Notes: generated by a model from the letters alone, not told the origin. Shown: positions 17,061-25,675, counted from the first letter of the stretch. The stretch: 64,000 bases of DNA from CAIQQQ01 sp040399685 (GCA_040399685.1 JBBART010000024.1:16262-80261), one strand, 5' to 3'. A program made the numbers and translations.

Positions 17061-18121
17061 GCCTGCCCTTCAATCCGCGACCTGCGCCGGTGCGCGCCGT
17101 GTCGGCTGAGCTGGGCCAGAGGCCGTTCGAACACATGATAGGTCACGGTCGAAACGGCGAGCACCACAGTGATGACCAGCGCCGTGGTTGCGGCGCTGGT
17201 CATCACTCCGGCGTGGCCACCTGGCATATGCGCGGCGAGCACTTGGAGCGCGATGAAGTGGGTAAGGTAGAGCGAGAACGAGATCTTGCCGAGCCACACC
17301 ACCGGGCGTGACGCCATGATGCGGTGGGCCATTCCGGCCTCGGACGCCAGCCCCAGAACAAGGGCGGCTATCGGGATCACCGCGAGGAAGGCCAGATTGG
17401 CTATCGAACAGACGATAATCGTCGCTATGAACGAAATCGTCGCCAGCGACCTGCCGGCGACGACACCCGGCCTGCGGAAGAACAACGCCAGCGCGGCGCC
17501 GGCGGCGAAGGCTGGGATCATACGCAACAGGCCAAGGCGGCCGGTGGCGTTGCTGAAGGCGAAGTCCAGCTTCAGGCTGGCCAGCACCAGCGCCGCCAGC
17601 AAGGCAAACGCCAACAGCATGAGCGCCCGGCGCGATTTCACCTGGTTGAGCGCCAGAGCAACGACAGGGAAGGCGGCATAGCCGACCAGCTCAACGCTCA
17701 ACGACCATGACGGCCCGTTGAGAGCGCCGGCATCCGGGATCAACCAGCGCTGCGACAGCGTGAAGGATTGGAGGATCGCGCCCGGGGTGAAGGCTGTCGT
17801 GTGTCCGGTGGCGATACCCAAAGCAAGGATTAGCACCAGCACCACCGCGTTCAGCGGATACACCCGCCAAAACCGCGCCCGTGCAAACCGCCACAGCGCA
17901 TCCCGGCGCAGCACCGTGAAATCGGGTTGATGGACATACATCAGGATGAATCCGGACAGCACGAAGAACAGGTCCACGCCGCGATACCCCTCGCGAAACA
18001 GCGTCACCTGCGTCAGGTAGGCCAGTCGTGGTTCGTGCAGTCCCAGATCCTGCAGGTGGTAGAACACCACCCACAACGCAGCCACCCCACGGATGCCCGT
18101 GAGTGCCGGAATACTCTTCAT
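17048..18121 (-). CDS. Acyltransferase 3 family membrane protein
   Basis: A 357-residue integral membrane acyltransferase of the OafA/NodX type, which O-acylates surface polysaccharides. The N-terminal block MKSIPALTGIRGVAALWVVF is typical, with the conserved His in the adjoining FYHL. GYRGVDLFFVLSGFIL is the second signature. About ten membrane helices follow. The last codons (QAFFF) are encoded by the arm of the AT-rich hairpin, so the 3' end may have been altered by the repeat. The start at 18121 was chosen because upstream codons lack family similarity. Confidence 0.88.
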   Translation of the reverse strand: MKSIPALTGIRGVAALWVVFYHLQDLGLHEPRLAYLTQVTLFREGYRGVDLFFVLSGFILMYVHQPDFTVLRRDALWRFARARFWRVYPLNAVVLVLILALGIATGHTTAFTPGAILQSFTLSQRWLIPDAGALNGPSWSLSVELVGYAAFPVVALALNQVKSRRALMLLAFALLAALVLASLKLDFAFSNATGRLGLLRMIPAFAAGAALALFFRRPGVVAGRSLATISFIATIIVCSIANLAFLAVIPIAALVLGLASEAGMAHRIMASRPVVWLGKISFSLYLTHFIALQVLAAHMPGGHAGVMTSAATTALVITVVLAVSTVTYHVFERPLAQLSRHGAHRRRSRIEGQAFFF

Positions 18122-18259
18122 CGAATGCCGGACCCCTTCGGCCAGATCTCTTTGGAATGTCCGGCCCCGCAGGCCGGCGCAATTCCGAGGTATTCTAGCG
18201 ATCCGGGTTACAACGAGAGAAATAACCTCCCCGTGTGATGTCCGCGTCCGAAGGTGCAA

Positions 18260-18460
18260 TCAGCCCTTGCGGTTGAGCTTCTTGGCCAGAAACCAGCCGA
18301 TGGCCGCACAGACTGGCCCGGTGGCCAGCAGCAGCAGCCAGCCGAAATTCTGCCCGCCCATAATCAGGTTCATGCCGGTGAACAGCAGGATGCCCCCCAC
18401 AAGGCCGCTGGTGACGCTGGCGGTGATGCCGAGAACGAGGATGTCGGGTTTTGTGATCAT
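18260..18460 (-). CDS. Small two-helix membrane protein, unknown
   Basis: A 66-residue protein beginning MITKPDILVLGITASV. Two hydrophobic segments (about 7-29 and 36-55) are separated by a short Gly/Asn-rich turn (MNLIMGGQNFG), and the tail is basic (AKKLNRKG). No family recognised. It lies between the acyltransferase gene and the rpsD promoter region. The ATG is preferred over longer in-frame starts because the hydrophobic helix then begins at once. Confidence 0.55.
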   Translation of the reverse strand: MITKPDILVLGITASVTSGLVGGILLFTGMNLIMGGQNFGWLLLLATGPVCAAIGWFLAKKLNRKG

Positions 18461-18490
18461 GTTGTGGGTGCCTATCCGGGAGCCGTTTGT

Positions 18491-18519
18491 TTGACAAGGA
18501 GGGGGGCTGGGCGTAGACG
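18491..18519 (+). promoter_or_regulatory. Candidate sigma-70 promoter of rpsD
   Basis: TTGACA at 18491-18496 and TAGACG at 18514-18519 are spaced by 17 bp. This would give a leader of about 155 nt before rpsD. The leader holds a hairpin (GTGCCG at 18638-18643 with CGGCAC at 18659-18664) just upstream of the ribosome site, which could serve S4 autoregulation. That role is inference. Confidence 0.42.
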
Positions 18520-18683
18520 CTGGCACACTGCCGGGAACGTGGACGATCCTTCGGGGGTCGCGCCCGCCTTTTGTCGTTTGGACTGAACGCCTGTCGCTTG
18601 AACAGGCGGTCGATCGACATCAGGACTACCGGTGCACGTGCCGAACTCCGAAAGGGTCCGGCACCAGACGAAGGAGACCGCGC

Positions 18684-19301
18684 ATGACCAAGCGCGCAGA
18701 AAGTAAGTACAAGATTAACCGCCGCCTTGGCGTGAACCTTTGGGGTCGCCCGAAGTCGCCGCTGGCGAAGCGCGATTACGGCCCAGGTCAGCACGGCCAG
18801 CGCCGCAAGGGCAAGCCCACCGACTTCGGCATCCAGCTGATGGCCAAGCAGAAGCTCAAGGGCTACTACGGCAACATCGGCGAGAAGCAGTTCCGCAAGT
18901 ATTACTTCGAGGCCGTGCGCCGCAAGGGCGACACCTCCGAGAACCTGATCGAATTGCTGGAGCGTCGCCTGGATGCGGTGATCTATCGCATGAAGCTGGC
19001 GATCACGCCGTTCGCTTCGCGCCAGTTCATCAACCACGGTCACATCACGGTCAACGGCAAGCGGGTGAACATCCCTAGCTACCTCGTGAAGGACAACGAC
19101 GTGATCGAGGTGAAGGAAAAGTCGAAGCAGCTCGCATGCTTGCTCGACGCGTCCCAGACCGCCGAACGCGACGTGCCGGAATACGTTGAAGTCGATCACC
19201 GCGCCATGAAGGGCCGCTTCATCCGCGCCCCGAAGCTCACCGATGTGCCGTATCCGGTGCAGATGGAGCCAAACCTGGTGGTCGAATTCTACTCGCGTTG
19301 A
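18684..19301 (+). CDS. rpsD: 30S ribosomal protein S4
   Basis: Primary 16S rRNA-binding protein that nucleates 30S assembly. The 205 residues are full length, from MTKRAESKYKINRRLGVNLW to EPNLVVEFYSR. The S4 RNA-binding domain covers about 94-155 (LERRLDAVIYR, then GHITVNGKRVNIPSY). A strong AAGGAG lies 8 bases before the ATG. Here rpsD is monocistronic rather than in a ribosomal operon, as is usual in alphaproteobacteria, and ends at a strong terminator at 19362. Confidence 0.97.
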   Translation: MTKRAESKYKINRRLGVNLWGRPKSPLAKRDYGPGQHGQRRKGKPTDFGIQLMAKQKLKGYYGNIGEKQFRKYYFEAVRRKGDTSENLIELLERRLDAVIYRMKLAITPFASRQFINHGHITVNGKRVNIPSYLVKDNDVIEVKEKSKQLACLLDASQTAERDVPEYVEVDHRAMKGRFIRAPKLTDVPYPVQMEPNLVVEFYSR

Positions 19302-19361
19302 TTTCGACTTACGGAGAGTAAGCCGCGATGCCGGCCCATTTGGCATCTGGCTGAAACATCA

Positions 19362-19395
19362 AACCCGCTGCACCTTGTGTGCAGCGGGTTTTTTA
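19362..19395 (+). terminator. Intrinsic terminator of rpsD
   Basis: AACCCGCTGCAC at 19362-19373 pairs perfectly with GTGCAGCGGGTT at 19379-19390 around a 5-base loop, followed by TTTT. A textbook rho-independent terminator 61 bp after the rpsD stop. Confidence 0.9.
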
Positions 19396-19411
19396 TTGAG
19401 GAAATGCCACG

Positions 19412-20407
19412 ATGGACGCTGTTCTGGTCGAAGTAACGCGCGGTGCGCGGGTGGAGTCGCGCCATGCCGGGTCAGCGGTGGTGGTGGACGCCAAGGGGCG
19501 CGTGGTGTTCGGCGTGGGCCATACCACCGCAGCCGTCTATCCGCGCTCGGCCGTCAAGGCGCTGCTGGCGCTGCCGCTGGTGGAATCAGGTGCTGCCGAC
19601 CGTCTGGGCCTGACCGACGCCGAACTGGCGCTGGCCTGCTCGTCGCATTCCGGCGAGCCGATCCACACCGAGACGGCGGCATCCATGCTCGCCAAGGCGG
19701 GCCGCGATGTCGGCTGCCTGGAATGCGGCACGCATTGGCCGTCACGCGACGTCGCGGCGCGTGCGCTGGCCGCGGCGGGCGCCGAGCCATCGGCACTGCA
19801 CAACAATTGCTCGGGCAAGCATGCAGGCTTTGTCTGCCTGTCGTGTGACCAGGGCATCGACCCGGCCGGCTATATCCAGCCAGAGCATTCGGCCATGCGC
19901 GCGGTCACGGCGGCCCTGGCGGAAACCACGGGCGTGAGGCTCGACGAACAGAACCGCGCCATCGATGGCTGCTCCATCCCCACCTACGCCATCCCCTTGC
20001 AGGCCCTCGCCTTGGCCTTCGCCCGGTTCGGCAGCGGCATGGGGCTGTCGGCCGACCGCGCCGCCGCGGCACTGCGCCTGCGCCGGGCCGTTGCCGCCCA
20101 CCCGTTCATGGTGGCCGGTACCGGCCGTTTCGACACCCGGCTGATGACAGCCCTCGGTGGGCGGGTATTTAGCAAAACCGGCGCCGAGGGCGTGTTCTGC
20201 GCGGCCTTGCCGGAACTGGGACTGGGCATTGCGGTGAAATGCGACGACGGCGCCGGCCGGGCGGCAGAGGTGGTGACGGCGGCCCTGATCAATCGCTTCC
20301 TGAAACCCGAAGGCGGCGTGATCGAAACATTGCTGCGACCGGAACTGGTGAACTGGAATGGTATTAAGGTGGGTGAGATGCACGCATCCGCTGCTCTGAC
20401 AGGCTGA
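19412..20407 (+). CDS. L-asparaginase, Rhizobium etli type
   Basis: A 331-residue hydrolase of the asparaginase II family found in rhizobia, unrelated to the E. coli enzymes. It resembles the beta-lactamase fold by its SxxK dyad, Ser46 and Lys49 in YPRSAVKALL. NNCSGKHAG at 131-139 supplies the Cys133 and Lys136 that, with a later Cys (KCDDG), bind zinc in the R. etli structures. Substrate asparagine is known for the family. It starts shortly after the rpsD terminator and is followed by a small membrane peptide gene. Confidence 0.85.
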   Translation: MDAVLVEVTRGARVESRHAGSAVVVDAKGRVVFGVGHTTAAVYPRSAVKALLALPLVESGAADRLGLTDAELALACSSHSGEPIHTETAASMLAKAGRDVGCLECGTHWPSRDVAARALAAAGAEPSALHNNCSGKHAGFVCLSCDQGIDPAGYIQPEHSAMRAVTAALAETTGVRLDEQNRAIDGCSIPTYAIPLQALALAFARFGSGMGLSADRAAAALRLRRAVAAHPFMVAGTGRFDTRLMTALGGRVFSKTGAEGVFCAALPELGLGIAVKCDDGAGRAAEVVTAALINRFLKPEGGVIETLLRPELVNWNGIKVGEMHASAALTG

Positions 20408-20455
20408 TCCACCCGGACGGCCCTGGCTGCGCCCTCACGCCGGGAGCACACCGCC

Positions 20456-20605
20456 ATGACCATGAACATCGTTTTGCTGCAACCGTTGGTCGCTCTGCTC
20501 GCCGGCGTCCTTATCCTGGCAATCCCGCGCCTGTTGAACGTGATCGTGGCGGTTTATCTGATTCTGGTTGGGCTCTCCGGCCTGTATCCGCATTTGCTCC
20601 GTTGA
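20456..20605 (+). CDS. DUF3096 small membrane protein
   Basis: A 49-residue hydrophobic peptide, MTMNIVLLQPLVALLAGVLI then LAIPRLLNVIVAVYLILVGL. It matches the pattern of DUF3096: two short helices around an IPRLLN turn, with a GL..L end. Function unknown. It lies 48 bp after the asparaginase gene on the same strand. Confidence 0.7.
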   Translation: MTMNIVLLQPLVALLAGVLILAIPRLLNVIVAVYLILVGLSGLYPHLLR

Positions 20606-20699
20606 ACCTGAAGCGGAACGATCATCGCGGGGGCGCCATGCTGGTTGCGCAAATCAGTATTGCGGTTATCCTTTTGTTTCGAATGAAACAGGGGCGAAC

Positions 20700-22280
20700 A
20701 TGATGCGCGCGAGATTATTGGTGGCGTTGGGGTGCGTTATTGGCGTTGGGGCGGCCGTGCCAGCCCAGGCGGCCGTGTTCAAATGGGCCAATAACGGCGA
20801 CGTGCGGGCGATGGACCCGAACACGCTCAACGAGACGGTGCAGAATTCCCTGCTTGCCAACATCTACGAGCCGCTGGTTCGTCGTGACAAGAATCTGGCC
20901 GTCGAGCCGGCATTGGCAACCAGTTGGGAACAGACCAGCCCGGTTCTGTGGCGCTTCCACCTCCGCCCCGGCGTGAAATGGGAAGACGGCAGCCCGCTGA
21001 CCGCCAACGACGTGGTGTTCTCGTTCAAGCGCATCGGCTCGAAAAGCTCGCAGCAGGCAGACGTGGTCGGCGCGATCAAGGAAATCCGCAAGATCGACGA
21101 TCTGACGGTGGAGATCGAGACCAAGGGGCCGGACCCGATCCTGCTCTCCGAACTCACCTCGATGTCCATCATGAACGAAGCCTGGTGTGTGAAGAACAAC
21201 GCCGCCGAGCCTGCCATCGTCGGCACCAACGAAAACTACGCCCTGCGCAACGCCATGGGCACCGGCCCGTTCCGCATGACCGTGCGCGAGCCCGATCGCC
21301 GCACGGTGATGGAAAAGAACCCAGGCTGGTGGGACAAGCCCGAGCACAATCTGGAGCGCTTCGAATTCACCGTCATCGGCTCCGACCCCACCCGCGTCGC
21401 AGCTTTGCTGTCGGGCGAGATGGACATGATCTATTCCGTGCCGACGCAGGACATGGACCGGATCAGCAAGACCGAAGGCCTGAAGCTCATCGTGGGACCA
21501 GAACTCCGCACGATCTATCTCGGCCTGGATCAGATCAATCCCGAGTTGCTGAAATCCACCGTCAAGGGCAAGAACCCGCTGAAGGACAAGCGCGTCCGTG
21601 AAGCGTTCGCCCTCGCCATCGACGAGGAAGCCATCGCCAAGGTGGTGATGCGCGGCCAGGCCAAGCCAACTTGGGAACTCTGGGGCGCCGGCATCACCGG
21701 CTTCAACCCGGCACTGAACGTGCGTCCCAAGACCGATGTGGCGCGCGCCAAGGCCCTGCTGGCCGAAGCGGGCTACCCGAACGGCTTCGGCATCACGCTC
21801 GACTGCCCGAACGACCGTTATGTGAACGACGAAGCGATCTGCACCGCCATCTCGTCCATGATGGCCAAGGTGGGCGTGAAGGTGGACGTGTATGCCCGCA
21901 CCAAGGTGAAGTTCTTCGCCGAGGTCGGCTACCCCCGCTATGAGACCAGCTTCTACATGCTGGGCTGGACCCCGGCCACGTATGACGCCCACAACGCCTT
22001 GAAGCAGTTGATGGAAACCCGCGGCCAGCCGGGCCACGGCCTGGGCAACGATGGTGGCTATTCGAACCCCAAGGTGGACGACCTGATCGAAAAGATCGGC
22101 GTCGAACTGGACCAGCCAAAGCGCCTCGCCATGATCGACGATGCGATGAAGACCATCCAGGGCGATTTCGGCACCATCCCGCTGCACCAGCAAACCATCG
22201 TCTGGGCGGCGAAGAAGAACATCGAACTCACCCAGCCCGCGGATAACTATTTCCCAATGCGCTGGGTTAAAGTGAAATAG
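20700..22280 (+). CDS. ABC transporter peptide-binding protein
   Basis: A 526-residue periplasmic solute-binding protein of the DppA/OppA family (SBP_bac_5). A Sec signal peptide covers about 1-23 (ending PAQAA). The family block LLANIYEPLVRRDKNLAVEP is at about 47-66, followed by FHLRPGVKWEDGSPLTAND. The last residues end PMRWVKVK. No permease or ATPase genes adjoin it, so it is an orphan binding protein in this window. ATG codons at 20700 and 20703 are adjacent. Confidence 0.9.
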   Translation: MMRARLLVALGCVIGVGAAVPAQAAVFKWANNGDVRAMDPNTLNETVQNSLLANIYEPLVRRDKNLAVEPALATSWEQTSPVLWRFHLRPGVKWEDGSPLTANDVVFSFKRIGSKSSQQADVVGAIKEIRKIDDLTVEIETKGPDPILLSELTSMSIMNEAWCVKNNAAEPAIVGTNENYALRNAMGTGPFRMTVREPDRRTVMEKNPGWWDKPEHNLERFEFTVIGSDPTRVAALLSGEMDMIYSVPTQDMDRISKTEGLKLIVGPELRTIYLGLDQINPELLKSTVKGKNPLKDKRVREAFALAIDEEAIAKVVMRGQAKPTWELWGAGITGFNPALNVRPKTDVARAKALLAEAGYPNGFGITLDCPNDRYVNDEAICTAISSMMAKVGVKVDVYARTKVKFFAEVGYPRYETSFYMLGWTPATYDAHNALKQLMETRGQPGHGLGNDGGYSNPKVDDLIEKIGVELDQPKRLAMIDDAMKTIQGDFGTIPLHQQTIVWAAKKNIELTQPADNYFPMRWVKVK

Positions 22281-22294
22281 CCTACCTGAGCGCG

Positions 22295-22319
22295 TGCCGG
22301 AGCCTTATAAGCTCCGGCA
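22295..22319 (+). other. Hairpin directly abutting the prfC start
   Basis: TGCCGGAGC (22295-22303) pairs perfectly with GCTCCGGCA (22311-22319) around a CTTATAA loop. The A of the prfC ATG is the last base of the stem. The only GGAG that could act as a ribosome site (22299-22302) is inside the left arm. It may terminate the upstream gene weakly, or control prfC translation. Confidence 0.5.
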
Positions 22320-23860
22320 TGAGCACAGATGCAGCCTTCGAGATCGCCCGCCGCCGCACGTTCGCGATCATCTCCCATCCTGACGCCGGCAAGACCACCC
22401 TGACCGAACGGTTGCTCCGCGAAGGCGGCGCCATCCAGATGGCCGGCAACGTGCGCGCCAAAGGCGAACGACGCCGCACCCGGTCCGACTGGATGGGAAT
22501 CGAGCGCGATCGCGGCATTTCCGTGGTCACCTCGGTGATGACGTTCGAACACGCCGGCTGCGTGTTCAACCTGCTCGACACCCCAGGCCATGAAGACTTC
22601 TCCGAAGACACCTACCGCACCCTGACCGCCGTGGACGCGGCGGTGATGGTGATCGACGCCGCCAAGGGCATCGAGGCACGCACCCGCAAGCTGTTCGAAA
22701 TCTGCCGCCTGCGCGACATTCCCATCATCACCTTCATCAACAAGATGGACCGCGAGGCGCAGGACCCGTTCGCCCTGCTCGATGAAGTCTCCCAGGCCCT
22801 GGCGCTGGACACCGCCCCCGTCACCTGGCCGGTCGGCCGCGCCTCCGAATTCGTCGGCACCTACGACATCCGCAAGCACACCTATCGCCTGACCACCGAG
22901 CTGTCGCAGTCCGACCCGCGGATGATCGCTATGGGCGAGGAACTCGACCTCGTGCGCGGCGCCCTGCCGGAATTCGACCTGGAAAGCTTCGAGGCCGGCC
23001 ACCTGACGCCGGTGCTGTTCGGCAGCGCCATCCGCGACATCGGCGTGGGTGACCTGCTGGACGCCTTGGCCGAATACGGCCCCAAGCCCCGCGCCCAACC
23101 GGCCGACACCCGCATCGTGCAGGCCAACGAGACGAACCTCACGGCCCTGGTGTTCAAAATCCAGGCGAACATGGACCCCAACCACCGCGACCGTATCGCC
23201 TTCGCCCGCGTGTGTTCCGGCAAGCTGGTGCGCGGCATGCGCCTCAAGCAGGTCCGCACCGGCAAGCTCATCCCGCTGCACGCCCCACAGTTCTTCTTCG
23301 CCCGCGACCGCCAGATCGCCGATGAAGCCTATGCCGGCGACGTGGTGGGCATCCCCAACCACGGCACGCTCCGAATTGGCGACACGCTGAGCGAAGTGGA
23401 AGACCTGAACTTCGTTGGCGTGCCCTATTTCGCCCCCGAAATCCTGCGCCGCGTGCGGCTGTCGGACGCGATGAAGGCCAAGAAGCTGCGCCAGGCGTTG
23501 CAGGAACTGGCCGAGGAAGGCGTGGTGCAGCTGTTCCGCCCGCAAGACGGCTCGCCGCCGATGGTCGGCGTGGTCGGCACCTTGCAGCTGGACGTGCTGC
23601 TGGCCCGCCTGGCTGGCGAATACGGCGTGCCGATCGGCTTCGACAACACCCCCTACCAACTCGCCCGCTGGGTCTACGGCGACCGCGCGTTGGTGGAAAA
23701 ATTCTGCGCCGACCAACGCACCTCCATGGCTGACGACGTTGACGGAGACCCGGTCTACCTCGCCTCCAGCAATTTCATGATGCGCCGCACGGCCGAGCAG
23801 AACCCGGGTCTCACCTTCCGCGACATCAAGGATTTCCGGGCGGAGAAAACCGCAGCTTGA
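22319..23860 (+). CDS. prfC: Peptide chain release factor 3
   Basis: Ribosomal GTPase that recycles RF1/RF2 after peptide release. The 513 residues carry all GTPase motifs: SHPDAGKTT (19-27), DTPGHEDF (about 87-94) and NKMD (about 141-144). The RF3-specific C-terminal region ends with SSNFMMRRTAEQNPGLTF-like sequence. No convincing ribosome site is free, because the region before the ATG folds into a hairpin. The gene converges on the AIM24 gene across a hairpin-rich spacer. Confidence 0.96.
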   Translation: MSTDAAFEIARRRTFAIISHPDAGKTTLTERLLREGGAIQMAGNVRAKGERRRTRSDWMGIERDRGISVVTSVMTFEHAGCVFNLLDTPGHEDFSEDTYRTLTAVDAAVMVIDAAKGIEARTRKLFEICRLRDIPIITFINKMDREAQDPFALLDEVSQALALDTAPVTWPVGRASEFVGTYDIRKHTYRLTTELSQSDPRMIAMGEELDLVRGALPEFDLESFEAGHLTPVLFGSAIRDIGVGDLLDALAEYGPKPRAQPADTRIVQANETNLTALVFKIQANMDPNHRDRIAFARVCSGKLVRGMRLKQVRTGKLIPLHAPQFFFARDRQIADEAYAGDVVGIPNHGTLRIGDTLSEVEDLNFVGVPYFAPEILRRVRLSDAMKAKKLRQALQELAEEGVVQLFRPQDGSPPMVGVVGTLQLDVLLARLAGEYGVPIGFDNTPYQLARWVYGDRALVEKFCADQRTSMADDVDGDPVYLASSNFMMRRTAEQNPGLTFRDIKDFRAEKTAA

Positions 23861-23891
23861 TTTTAACAAGTATTGTTTAGGCGGAAGAAAG

Positions 23892-23927
23892 GGTTCTTTT
23901 TTGAAAAAAAGAACCAAAAAACTTCAT
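23892..23927 (-). repeat. AT-rich dispersed repeat, copy A
   Basis: Hairpin GGTTCTTTTTT-G-AAAAAAAGAACC at 23892-23915, followed by AAAAAACTTCATG. Read on the minus strand it is CATGAAGTTTTTTGGTTC plus the hairpin, the same layout as the other copies. It lies 31 bp after the prfC stop and likely acts as a terminator. Confidence 0.6.
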
Positions 23928-23937
23928 GAATTTACAT

Positions 23938-23965
23938 GCATGGCGCGGCCTCTGCCGCGCCATGC
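23938..23965. terminator. GC-rich bidirectional hairpin
   Basis: GCATGGCGCGGC at 23938-23949 pairs perfectly with GCCGCGCCATGC at 23954-23965 around a CTCT loop. It lies between convergent prfC and the AIM24 gene. T-rich tracts on both sides come from the neighbouring repeats. Confidence 0.6.
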
Positions 23966-23978
23966 GCCGAAATGAATG

Positions 23979-24014
23979 GAAGTCTTTTTGCTTCTTTTTC
24001 TTCAGAAAAAGAAG
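23979..24014 (+). repeat. AT-rich dispersed repeat, copy B
   Basis: GAAGTCTTTTTG followed by the hairpin CTTCTTTTTC-TTCA-GAAAAAGAAG (23991-24014). It is nearly identical over about 36 bases to the minus-strand reading of 38668-38703. On the minus strand it lies 32 bp after the AIM24 stop. Confidence 0.65.
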
Positions 24015-24045
24015 ACCTTCCTGTCCTGACGCACGCAACATTCAT

Positions 24046-24816
24046 CTAAGCGTTGCTGTCGTTCGAACCGCTGAAGAGGCTGCCCAAAATCCCACCCACG
24101 GCACCGGTGGCCAACATGCCGCCGGGCCCGCTGGAATCGGATTTGGCGCCCGGCAGATAGCGGCCGATTTCCTCGGCCAGATTGATGATCGGCATGCTCT
24201 GCAACGCCACATGGCCCGGCCCGGTCAGCGTCGCCAGAAACAGGCCCTCGCCGCCGAACAGCACGTTCTTGAAGCCGCGCACCATCTGGATATCAAAGCC
24301 CACGCTCGGGTCCAGCGCGCCCACATGGCCGGCATGAACCAGCAGCCGTTCGCCCGGCGCCAGATCCTTCTCCACCACCTCGCCCGACAGATCGAGGAAC
24401 ACGGTTCCAGGGCCTGTCACCTTCTGCAGGATAAACCCTTCACCGCCAAAGAAGCCGGCGCCGAGGCGTTTCTGGAACGCAATCTCCAACGTCACCGACT
24501 TTTCGGCGCACAGAAACGTCTCCTTGCGGCAGATCAGCGACTGCCCGGCGCCGAGCTGCACCGGCATCATGGTGCCCGGAAAGCGCGGCGCGAACGCCAC
24601 ATGGCCATCCCCGGTCGCGGTGAACTCGGTGATGAAAAAGCTGCCGCCACCCAGGCTGCGCTTGATGCCGGACAGGAAGCCGCCGCCGGTGTTGGTGTTC
24701 ATCGTGATGGCATCGTTCATCCAGCACATACAGTTGGTCTGGCTGAACACCGTCTCCCCGGGCATGAGGTCAATCGCCACGGTCTGCATGATGGTGCCGT
24801 TGATCACATAGCGCAT
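24046..24816 (-). CDS. AIM24 family protein (TIGR00266-like)
   Basis: A 256-residue protein of the AIM24 / TIGR00266 family, a beta-rich fold of unknown biochemical role (yeast AIM24 acts in mitochondrial inner-membrane organisation). It begins MRYVINGTIMQTVAIDLMPG. Repeated Gly-rich strands follow, such as GGGSFFITEFTATGDGHVAF and LFGGEGLFLATLTGPG. The C-terminus is Gly/Ser-rich (GAVGGILGSLFSG). The start at 24816 has GGGGGA about 6 bases upstream. It is divergent from the cupin gene. Confidence 0.85.
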   Translation of the reverse strand: MRYVINGTIMQTVAIDLMPGETVFSQTNCMCWMNDAITMNTNTGGGFLSGIKRSLGGGSFFITEFTATGDGHVAFAPRFPGTMMPVQLGAGQSLICRKETFLCAEKSVTLEIAFQKRLGAGFFGGEGFILQKVTGPGTVFLDLSGEVVEKDLAPGERLLVHAGHVGALDPSVGFDIQMVRGFKNVLFGGEGLFLATLTGPGHVALQSMPIINLAEEIGRYLPGAKSDSSGPGGMLATGAVGGILGSLFSGSNDSNA

Positions 24817-24915
24817 GACGATCCCCCTTTGGTATTGGAACGATTCGACAGCACCCACGACGGTTGTCAACTCAATCTCATCAGCGCCACACTCCCCAAA
24901 AACAGAGGAACCGCC

Positions 24916-25281
24916 ATGCCAACCATCGTCAAACACGCCGAGGGCGCGGATTTCGACCAGGGACTGCGCGCCTTCTTCGCCTATCGCGACCTCGGCATCG
25001 CCACCGCATCCGGCGGCAAGATCGGCGCGCATGTCATCCGCGCCGTACCGGGGGAGGGGCCGAAGCCCGCCTGGCACACCCACACGCTGGATTTTCAGAT
25101 GGTCTATGTCCTGCGCGGCTGGGCCGAGTTCGAATACGAGGATATCGGCGTGGTGCGCATCGAAGCCGGCGCCTCGGTCTATCAACCGCCCGGCGTGCGC
25201 CACCGCGAGATCGCGCATAGCGACGATCTGGAACTTCTCGAAATCACGTCACCGGCGGAATTCGAAACCCACGCGGCGTAA
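24916..25281 (+). CDS. Small cupin-domain protein
   Basis: A 121-residue single-domain cupin. The first motif contains HTHTLDFQMVYVLRGWAEFE with two metal-ligand His and a Glu. The second is GASVYQPPGVRHRE. No catalytic assignment is possible from sequence; such proteins bind small ligands or act as simple dioxygenases or isomerases. An AGAGGA ribosome site precedes the ATG. A strong terminator follows directly. Confidence 0.85.
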   Translation: MPTIVKHAEGADFDQGLRAFFAYRDLGIATASGGKIGAHVIRAVPGEGPKPAWHTHTLDFQMVYVLRGWAEFEYEDIGVVRIEAGASVYQPPGVRHREIAHSDDLELLEITSPAEFETHAA

Positions 25282-25284
25282 AAT

Positions 25285-25324
25285 GCCTCCCGTCTTTCCC
25301 AACAAGCCGGGAAAGACGGGAGGC
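25285..25324. terminator. Strong convergent terminator
   Basis: GCCTCCCGTCTTTCCC at 25285-25300 pairs perfectly over 16 bp with 25309-25324, with an 8-base loop. It separates the cupin gene from the convergent glutaredoxin gene. There is no long T tract, but stem strength is high. Confidence 0.75.
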
Positions 25325-25331
25325 GGCAGTC

Positions 25332-25664
25332 TTACGCTTCCGCCTTGTGCGGAATACCCTTCTCGGCGAACAGCGCCGTCAGTTCGCCGTTCTGGAACAT
25401 CTCGGTGATGATGTCGCAGCCGCCGACGAACTCGCCGCCAACGTAAAGCTGCGGAATGGTCGGCCAGTTCGAGAATGTCTTGATCCCGTCGCGCAGTTCG
25501 GCGTCCTCAAGCACGTTGGCGGTGGCGAACGGCACGCCGACATGGGTCAGGATCTGCACAACGCGGGCCGAGAAGCCGCATTGCGGGAACATCGCGTTGC
25601 CCTTCATGTAGAGCATGACGGGGTTGGTTTCGATCTCAGACTGGATACGAGCGGTGGCGGGCAT
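25332..25664 (-). CDS. grxD: Monothiol CGFS glutaredoxin (Grx4 type)
   Basis: A 110-residue monothiol glutaredoxin that binds and transfers [2Fe-2S] clusters, often with BolA. The CGFS active site is at 29-32. WPTIPQLYVGGEFVGGCDI contains the cis-Pro and glutathione-binding residues. It is the last gene of the purine run, 11 bp after bolA. The neighbouring BolA gene supports a Grx-BolA iron-sulfur complex. Confidence 0.95.
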   Translation of the reverse strand: MPATARIQSEIETNPVMLYMKGNAMFPQCGFSARVVQILTHVGVPFATANVLEDAELRDGIKTFSNWPTIPQLYVGGEFVGGCDIITEMFQNGELTALFAEKGIPHKAEA

Positions 25665-25675
25665 AGAGATGGCTC

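Noticed and set aside
22247..23917. A 556-codon minus-strand frame opposite prfC
   Set aside because: Antisense to an intact translation factor gene, with no recognisable domain.
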